Part shown: positions 56,795-64,000 of the stretch, piece after piece
Numbering within the stretch: the first letter of the stretch is position 1
Layout of the letters: each line of letters begins with the position of its first letter
DNA from: Viola odorata
Taxonomy: Eukaryota > Streptophyta > Magnoliopsida > Malpighiales > Violaceae
Direction of reading: 5' to 3'
Assembly (NCBI GenBank): GCA_963691705.1
Contig: OY829540.1
Span: forward strand, 43,560,158-43,624,157
Length of the DNA: 64,000 bases
Notes under the pieces: model-generated
What the model was told of the DNA's origin: nothing
Seen by the model: only the letters and a program-made list of their open reading frames with translations
Databases searched by the model: none
Position numbers and translations under genes: made by a program

Positions 56795-58996
56795 TGTTGA
56801 TACCCGAATTTTGACGCCATTTAAATTAAATTTAGCATTTCCGTCATTTTACTTAATTAATTACCATTTTTAAATCAATTTGTTGTCATTAGGATATTTT
56901 TAAATTCTCGTCACATTTTATCATCGTTATCATTGTCATCAGCGTTCGAAATCGCATTTTGTATTTTTTCGTCACGTATTTTCATTATTATTGTTATTAA
57001 TATTTTTAGCCTTAAAAATCACATTTTTAATTATCCGTTAGACATTTGCTAATTATTTTTTCGTTTTAGGTCATCGCATAAAATTTAGGAATTTTAGTAT
57101 TTTATCACATTTTTTAGCATTTTTATTTTTTTATTATATTTTTGTTCTAGCTTTTATTGGACCCGAGTAAGTTTGCTCGGACAATAGCTCGAACGCGTTA
57201 TGTCTTCAATCAACAATTACCTACTCTTTTTTTCATTCACGCCGACCAATTTCGTTTCGTGTAGTTTTCGTCATAACGTCATTTATTTTTCGTCCGAACA
57301 TTTCATGTTTTCGAACGAGAAAATAAACATGTTAAACGAAAAAATTTATTCATTCGTTGTAGACTGTTAAACTCGTCTTATTTTTCTCTACACACTGGCA
57401 CTTTTGGCTCGAAAATTCAGAACGTTTGTTCACGAAAATGGCTCGAGGCCAATTAAATAAATTAAAAGGGCAAATTGATCATCACCGTTGATCTGGTTGA
57501 CCAAGGAAAGTCAACCAGATCAACGGCTCACTATTTACGTGCATGATGCACGTAAACAGTAGTAGTGAAGCAGCAACGGAGCAAGCCACCGAGATGCTTG
57601 CTCCCGTCACTTCCTATCTTGTCCTTCATCATCACCCACGACGTAGACCTGCTAGCATGACACCCTAGCCCTGCCAGCACGACGCCTTGCTCCTCCACGC
57701 GCAGGGTCGCGCTTTACCTTCACGCGATGTTGGCCTATAAATAGGCCACTGCCTTCCTTCGAAAATGGGCACAAATTCACGACAAAGCAACTTGCTTCTT
57801 CTCCCTCTGGACAGATTGCTCATCTTGAGCGATAGTCGCCACTAGTTTCAAGCATTTCAGTAAGCTTTTTTTCAAGCTTTTCCTTCATTTTTTCTGCGCT
57901 TTCTTTCCTTGAATTTATTATTATCATTTTGATCAAACCAATTGCTTATATTTATGCCAATAATTCCTATATATGCCATAGATTAAATACATGCTTTTAA
58001 TTTGCTTAATCGTTACATAAATCTTGCGAATTAATTATTTTTCGGTAATTATTATTTTCGTCATTTTTTCAAAAATAAACTTGGTACGGTTTAAACCGAG
58101 TTTCGAGGTTTGTACGGTCGGGAAGCCGTTGAGGAGACGAGCATCTCGATATGAAAGTTTTTAGTTTCGGCCACGGGTGGCCGGACCTTGGTCGCCGGCA
58201 GTACCGCCGACGACACAAGGAAGAAGGTGATGAACAGTAGCCCCTTGGGCTTGTTCACGCGGGAAGAAGAAAGAAAGGTGATGGGCATGGCCCATCACCA
58301 TTAAAAATGTGATTTTTGGGCCAGGAACTATTCCTGGCCCATTTCTTTTATTTTTCAAATTGGGCCCAGCCCATTTTCATTCTTTCCGAGATCTCGGATC
58401 GCGTTTTTTATAAAATACTTGTATGTTTCGTTATGACTATTTTTTCGTACTGTCGCTTTAAAATTCTGTACCTATCAACTGTTTAAATTCTCCGCACTTT
58501 AATTTTTCGCAATTTACTTTCCGCAATTTAAATTCAGTCATTTAAATTACCGCCTATATGGTCGATCGCATTTTTAAATTTCCGCAAATCATCAACTGTT
58601 TAATTTTCTGCAAATCATCAATTGTTTAATTTTCTACAAATCGTCAACTGCTTTAAATTCTGCAAATCATCACCTGTTTAATTTTTCTACAAATCATTAA
58701 TTTTCCTGCAAATCATCAAGTTGTTAATTTTTCGTCAAATCATCATTTAAATAATCGCATGCATCAAATCATCATTTAGACCTTTTTTTTGTGCCTTTAG
58801 TTTTTTTAGTTTTTTTGTTAGTTTATTTATTTTATTTTTTATGCCATGACGATTAGGTTCCCTAAACCTAGAGACAAAATTAGGGTGGCGACTTCATTAC
58901 ATGTTGCGAGGCGTCCTTTTACGCCGAGCATCGTAAGGTCTCAAATTCGTCGTACACTCGCGAATTTTTTATTTATCATTTTCGCGGGACGCGACA
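56795..58996 (+). repeat. Element B 3' LTR (2,202 bp)
   Basis: Matches the 5' LTR over most of its length. It has fewer minisatellite units (about 6) and lacks ~1 kb between 'ATCATCATTTA' (58778) and 'GACCTTTTTT', where the 5' LTR has the ~30-bp repeats and 32670-33370. Followed by TSD ATATC. Small ORFs in it (e.g. 58091-58358 minus strand) are not genes. Confidence 0.85.
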
Positions 58997-59001
58997 ATAT
59001 C

Positions 59002-59323
59002 CTTTTGTATTGGATTGAATGAATACTTGGGAATATTTGATTTCTTGAATTTCTTAGATTCCCACTTAGAGGATGGTTAATATAAGTTGAATTGATTGTT
59101 CTCTTGTTGATTGATTGTTTCTAATTGAATTTTAATCACAAATCATTCCTAAAATTACCCAAAAATTCACCAAATTCCGCTGCACTTTTCTCCATCTTTT
59201 TCAACTCCGATTCTTCATTTTCTTTGTGTTTTCTTGTTCGATTTTGATCGGATTTTATCGGACAACTCAAGCTAGATCTATTGACACGATCTAACTCATT
59301 AAAACTAGGCCGGATCGCATCAA
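59002..59323 (+). repeat. LTR-like fragment F, right half
   Basis: Continuation of 13650-14110 across element B, ending CCGGATCGCATCA. Non-coding, AT-rich; looks like the transcribed end of an LTR. Confidence 0.45.
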
Positions 59324-60180
59324 TGTGTCATTAAATAAATAAAGTCCTCCTAAGTAATTTTAATTATTTGATTTATTAATTGATTAATGGCAACCAATAA
59401 GAATTTGCCATGTATCAGTTGTAATTAAATTAATTAAAATATTTGGATGAAAGAAGTAATTGCCTTGAGATTGCATAATTAATTGAAATTAATTAATTAT
59501 GTAAAGTATCCCTTACTTAAATGGTCAAATAAACCATTAAGAAAAAGATCTCCACCAAATATCTAGTTTTGTCGGATTAATTAATGTTAAATATTTTTAT
59601 GATATCATTGGTCCTATCAGATAAACACACATAGATTAAATCAGTAGTGGTCAATCATGCCATTTGTCCATAGAAAATCTTACATATATGGGTCTCCCCA
59701 ACCCTATAAATAGGGAGCCTAATTCATTCATTTGGACAACTTGCATAAAGCAAATTCAATCTGAAGCTCTATCAGAAAAAGCTCCCAAGCACTGAAGAAC
59801 TTCAAGAACACTAAATGAAAAACAATACAAGATCATCAAACGCTCGAAGAAGATTCAAGCTCCAAACCATCCTAGATCCCGGATACTGAAGATATTCCTA
59901 AACGCCTCATCATCGTTCTTCGAGCAAATCAAGAACAACAATACTATCAAGCAACTAAAGAAGATTCAATCTCCAAACAAACATAGATCTTGGAGATTGA
60001 AGAAACACGTTCTACAAATTGTTCGAGTCATCCACATATTTCTCGAAGATAGAATAAGAGGACACCTTTCTTTTGTAAAAAAAATATACAGAGAGTGTAA
60101 CCGTTTATAATTAATAAAATTATTATTTGATATACCATTTTCTCATCTTTAATTATTAAACGCGAACAAATTTCTGTACA
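59324..60180 (+). repeat. Element A 3' LTR, truncated at its start
   Basis: Matches 2331-3169 from ATGTGTCATTAAATAAATAA to CTGTACA, with TATAAATA at 59705-59712. The first ~140 bp of the LTR are missing at the junction with fragment F. Confidence 0.75.
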
Positions 60181-60865
60181 TATATCACATTTAAAAGTAA
60201 TTTTTATGTAAATGTCTAATCTCAAATTTCTGAATTTTTATTCCTTTTTTTTTTCCCTTTAGATCTAAAGTTGAAAAAACCTTCATTAGTTTTTATTAAA
60301 GTTTGTTGAAAGAGGGGCAGGAGATTCTAGATCCGCTGAAAACCAGGTTATATAGATCTGATGCCATGAACTGGTTCGTTGTACATTTTTCGGTGTACCA
60401 CGTAATATGTAGAAATGTGATTTGTTATTAGAAAGAAACAAATGTAGTGGTGATTCATAGTGCATGGCGATCCATTGACATGTCTCTCGATTCATTCCCA
60501 GTCCATTAACATGTTATTTGCAGCATAATATGCAGACCGTGGTGAAGAAAGATGAAGTTCACCATGTAGTTGGCAATGAGAGGTACTTTTGTATTGAGTT
60601 GCGCCAATCATGAAGCATCTCAATCATGTGTAACGACCGTATACGACAACTTTGGACATATTATTTGGTTGTGTTCTAGTCTTAACATGCACAATTGACA
60701 CCATGCACAACATGACATAGTAGATGATTTTTTGCAACACGCCACACCCTTTGTTGATACTCTTGAAGGACAAATTTCATCTTTTCTTATATATCTCGAG
60801 GTCGAAATTTGTTAAAGGAATAATATAATCATTAATTTATAAAATAAATAATTAATTAAAATTTT
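60181..60865. other. Intergenic, no gene seen
   Basis: Sequence flanking element A on the right. Short minus-strand ORFs (60028-60225, 60286-60495) show no recognisable features. Confidence 0.4.
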
Positions 60866-62757
60866 GATAATTTGCCACGGAAATTTCGGTCGCAAAGATT
60901 TTCTATGAAAATTCCGTCACAAATTTTGTCAGTTGGAAACGAAAAGTTCTGTCAGAAGTATTCAAGTATTAATTTAAAAATAAATAATATATTCAATAAT
61001 TTATAAAATAATTAATTAATTAAAATTTTATTAATTTGGTGTTCATGTTTGAAGTGTGTAAAGGTTGGGGTTTAGGGGATCAATGGATCTTATATATTTT
61101 TTATTGCTAATGTCAAATGGTTATTGTTAGTGTCTAATTACTAGAACAAACGTTTAATAAACAAAATTGATTTGAGTTATACAACTCATACTATGTATAT
61201 GTATAGTTATAATAGAATAGTCTGCTTACTGGATGTGTTTACAAATATAGTTTAAAAGATATTAAATGTATTTTTAATTATTAATTGTTAACTAAGATTT
61301 AAATGTTAGTATAAAATAAAATTTCATGGTGTAAATAAATTATTTATGTTAAGTAATACTCCATCCGTCCTCAAATAATTGTCTTTCTGAAATAGTAGAC
61401 AAATTTAAAATAATAATTTTTGAATCATGTTTTCTTGACTATAGTTTTCAATTTACCCATTTTTACAGTATAATTACAATAATATCATTGTACCAAATTA
61501 ATTGGTTGGGTAAAAAAACTAAAACAGAGGGCAAAAGTCATAATTATGACTCAAAACGATAGTTAATTTGGACCACATTTTTACTAGAAAAATGACAGTT
61601 ATTTGAGGATGGAAGGAGTAATATTTAATTTCCTTTTGTAAATTATCTATTAATATATAATTATTATAATAATTTTTTAATAACCCATTTTGATTTGAGA
61701 TATAAAAAACATTTATTATGTATACATCCTGCCTACTCCCTTTACAAATATATGAACGAATTTTTTAAAGTTAAAACATTATTCCATAAATAATAATAAA
61801 AAATTTAAGTAAAGAACTAGAAAATAAAATAAATATTAATTTCAAAAAAACATTAAATATTATTACTTCACATAAATAATTTGTTTCTTTCTAATAAATT
61901 TTAAGTTAAAAACTATAAAATAATTTTAATTTAATAGGAATTCAAGTGATAATTTTTTTAAGACTTTTTTAGTATATTTACTTTATTAATTTTTAGTTTT
62001 CTAGCATTTTATTATGAACTTTAAATTAATGTGTAGCTAAAAAAATTTATAGTATTATTAGTGTTAATATTATTTATTACTAAAATTATTATGATTTATT
62101 TATTTAAATATGTGGCATTAATGCTAAGTTATTCATATTTATAAAAATCTGAAAAAAAATAAATATTTTGACATTTTCGACGGACAAAGCAATTGGAAAC
62201 ATTCCGATGGTTTTGTCCGTCGAAAACGTCAAGCGTCAAACGCTTTCGAGCAAATGGCGGTTGAAATAAACTAAATACTTTCGATGGCCTTCTCCATCGA
62301 AATGCTATGGGGATGAAATATTTAGACGAAAAAGGCGGTCTAAAATAAGCTAATGCGACGAGCATGTTTCGACGCACTTTTCCTCGATAACTTATGGAGA
62401 CGAAATTATCGACGAAGCGTTCGGTCGAGAAAGACTTCTCCTTTGTTCGACGGAGGGCCGTCGAAATTGGTTTTGTGACTGATAATGCGGTCGAAATTGA
62501 ATCAGAATTTCGACTAAGTTGACCGTTGAAAAGTAGTACCAAATCGATCCCTAATTTTTAACAGACATTTATTTCGACCATTATCTCTGTCGCAACTCCC
62601 TCGAAAATACTTTTCGTCAATTATTTGGTCAAAAAGTAGGGTGCTTTACGAGCTATTCAATGACAATGATGATAAGTAACCGTCAAAGAAGCAGTCGAAA
62701 TGAGTGATTTTTGACGGTTTTGTGCCGTCGGAATCACACAAGTTTTTTTTTGTAGTG
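60866..62757. mobile_element. CACTA-like (non-autonomous) debris with right terminus
   Basis: TTTTTTTTGTAGTG at 62744-62757 is the reverse complement of a CACTACAAAAAAA terminus. The preceding ~600 bp and 60870-60960 are full of CGACGGAA / TTTCCGTCG-type subterminal motifs (for example TTCCGTCACAAATTTTGTC, TTTTGTCCGTCGAAAACGTC). I found no matching left terminus, so the extent is uncertain, and the AT-rich middle (60965-62130) may be unrelated. No transposase coding is seen. Confidence 0.45.
61357..61620. mobile_element. Stowaway-like MITE (264 bp)
   Basis: Terminal inverted repeats CTCCATCCGTCCTCAAATAA / reverse complement of TTATTTGAGGATGGAAGGAG, about 25 bp with few mismatches, flanked by TA (61357-61358, 61619-61620). 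No coding capacity. Confidence 0.75.
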
Positions 62758-63165
62758 GAATACCAAGAAACCATGTATGGAAACATGAATATATTGAGAA
62801 ATTAGGGTGTGAAATTGTCAATATAGGTGGCAAGATAGCAATCCAATCAAAGCATGCACAAGAGTTGAACTTTTTGGAAAATCTGTGCATGAGTTAGAGT
62901 GGTTGATGTGCATGCATGCATGCGTTATATACAAAAGTGTGGCTGCATGAGCATGATCATGTGCATGCTCACAGGGTGGCTCCATTACAATAGCTTGAAT
63001 TGCATGATTTAACCATTTTGTGAATTTTGAGATGAGTGGAGCGAGCTGTTACAAATCCAAAATCTCTATTTAAATCAAGGCCTTAACACCTTATTTGCAT
63101 CACACCAACTCAACTCAACTCAACTCAACTTTTCCAAACCTCTCAATTGATCCTACGTAGCAACA
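62758..63165 (+). promoter_or_regulatory. BURP gene promoter with RY repeats
   Basis: CATGCATGCATG at 62911-62922 holds two overlapping RY elements (CATGCA); GTGCATGC (62960s) and TTGCATGA (63000) are further partial hits. Candidate TATA box CTATTTAAAT at 63066-63075, 91 bp before the ATG. A pentamer repeat (CTCAA)n lies at about 63106-63129 in the leader. RY elements are bound by B3 seed regulators (ABI3/FUS3/LEC2), so seed expression is a reasonable inference. Confidence 0.5.
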
Positions 63166-64000
63166 ATGGTGTGTCATCTCCTCCCCCTCTTTCTCCTAGC
63201 ATGTGTGAGTGCTAATTAAGTTCCTAAATTTTTTTCATTTTTTCAAGAACCATAAATATGTCTTATTGTTTGGTTTTTTTTTTACAACAAAACACAAACC
63301 TGAGTTCAATTGGTATTTTTATCACCGGTAGATATCTAAAGACTCAAAATTAATAATTAAGTACTAATTTTTTTATATTCAATCTTTGTGTTGTGTTGTA
63401 GACTGTTTTTGCAGCAAGTGTTGTTTGCTTGCCTAATCTAGCACCTGAGGAGTATTGGCATTCAAAGCTGCCAAAAACTCCAATGCCAGCAGTCCTGCAA
63501 CAGCTTTTACCTGGTAATTAATTACTAATATAAACTCCACATAGCTAATTAATTTAACAAGTTGTTAATTTGTTCCATAATAACAACTTTTTTTTGTGTG
63601 CATAAAACCTATAGGAAGGGGAGGCGACAAACTCAGTTTTGCAAATGATGCTTCAGGTGCGGAAAAAGAAGTCATCTTTGATGAAAGTTTCTTCAATTTG
63701 AAAAGCCCTCCTCTTGCAAATACCAATATGTTCTTCAAATACAATTCTCTTAAACCTGGCACAAAGATGTCCCTCTTTTGGTCCAATGCTGGTAACAAAG
63801 TTACTTTCTTGACTCGCCAAGAAGCAGAGTCCATACCATTTGAAACCAAGAAACTCCAACAAATCATACAAATTCTCTCAATCAAACCCAATTCACCGCA
63901 AGCTGACATGATCAAGAACACATTATCCAGCTGTGAGCGCCCAAATGTGCATGGAGAAGATAAATTCTGTGCAGTATCTTTAGAATCACTCATCGACTAC
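63166..64000 (+). CDS. BURP-domain protein, 5' part (runs off the window)
   Basis: Secreted plant-specific protein. Exon 1 63166-63204 (MVCHLLPLFLLAC), intron 63205-63401 (GTGAGT...TTGTAG), exon 2 63402-63513, intron 63514-63614 (GTAATT...TATAG), exon 3 from 63615 to the window end. Phases 0 and 1 keep the frame. A signal peptide covers residues ~1-22. The short conserved segment LAPEEYWHSKLPKTPMPAVL and the N-terminal half of the BURP domain follow: FDESFFNLKS (the FF motif), TFLTRQEAESIPFETKKLQQ, CERPNVHGEDKFCAVSLESL. The four CH motifs lie beyond the window. There is almost no variable region between exon 2 and the BURP domain, so it is closer to the short BNM2/USP-like types than to RD22 with its repeats. 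The frame is intact; probably a working gene. Confidence 0.85.

Larger units (their letters stand above)
14111..58996 (+). mobile_element. Element B: Ogre-like Tat-lineage retrotransposon, host of C and D
   Basis: TSD ATATC at 14106-14110 and 58997-59001. LTR ends are TGTTGATACC...GCGACA. Order: 5' LTR (split by C), arginine-tRNA-type primer site, extra ORF1 before gag (the Ogre hallmark), gag-protease, a putative intron, RT-RNase H (split by D), integrase, a long repeat-rich 3' UTR, polypurine tract and 3' LTR. Without C and D it is about 20.9 kb, in the size range of Ogre elements. LTR divergence is about 6% over the first 250 bp. Confidence 0.85.
2196..60180 (+). mobile_element. Element A: old Ty3/Gypsy LTR retrotransposon, outermost of the nest
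   Basis: Left part 2196-6690 (5' LTR, primer-binding-site region, gag, protease and a linker towards the RT). The right part is a truncated 3' LTR at 59324-60180. Everything between is later insertions (E, F, B, C, D). The RT, RNase H, integrase and the first ~140 bp of the 3' LTR are missing, so deletions accompanied the insertions. LTR divergence is about 7% by eye over ~230 bp. I could not find a target-site duplication. The left border (2193-2196) is approximate. Confidence 0.7.

Noticed and set aside
13650..59323. Fragment F as a clean solo LTR
   Set aside because: TG...CA ends are possible, but no TSD (AACGA versus ATGTG) and both neighbours are truncated elements; only called LTR-like.
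63565..63993. 142-codon minus-strand ORF
   Set aside because: Shadow of BURP exon 3 on the opposite strand.

Overview
The window is nuclear DNA of a flowering plant, most likely a eudicot with a large repeat-rich genome. Almost all of it (about 2.2-60.2 kb) is a nest of Ty3/Gypsy LTR retrotransposons. The only ordinary host gene I can support is the 5' part of a BURP-domain gene at the right edge. I cannot name the species. Ogre/Tat, Athila and CRM-type elements, Stowaway-like MITEs and small GT-AG introns all point to a plant. All family calls and divergence figures are by eye.

Layout, left to right. 1-2195: AT-rich flank with a MITE and three degenerate tandem copies of a 200-340 bp unit. 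2196-6690: left part of an old gypsy element (A: 5' LTR, gag, protease). Its truncated 3' LTR lies 52 kb away at 59324-60180. 6687-13649: an Athila-type element (E) with a truncated 5' LTR, gag-protease and an env-like ORF, but no reverse transcriptase or integrase. 13650-14110 and 59002-59323: two halves of an LTR-like sequence (F), split by the insertion of B. 14111-58996: an Ogre-like element (B) with a 5-bp TSD (ATATC) and about 20.9 kb of its own sequence. Two younger elements sit inside B. Element C (16365-32413, minus strand, TSD TCGTC, 16,049 bp) lies in its 5' LTR. Element D (42878-50759, plus strand, CRM-type chromovirus, 7,882 bp) lies in its RNase H domain. 60181-62757: AT-rich DNA with CACTA-like debris and a second MITE. 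62758-64000: promoter, three exons and two introns of the BURP gene, which runs off the window.

By-eye LTR divergence gives a layered history: about 7% for A (part compared) and E, about 6% for B (part compared), about 2% for C and D. This agrees with the nesting order. B decays mainly by in-frame stop codons. C has stops, frameshifts and a lost integrase catalytic residue. D is almost intact, with one uninterrupted 1,644-codon gag-pol ORF behind a single early stop.

The most interesting part is the 3' half of element C. Antisense to its gag-pol lies a cartridge of four genes (17.8-24.8 kb). Each has its own TATA-like box, and the first two also have nearby AATAAA signals. Genes 3 and 4 are diverged paralogues that share domain order and a short phase-1 intron at the same place. 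Antisense accessory ORFs are known in Tat-lineage elements. A four-gene cluster with an intron-bearing duplicated pair is, to my knowledge, unusual.
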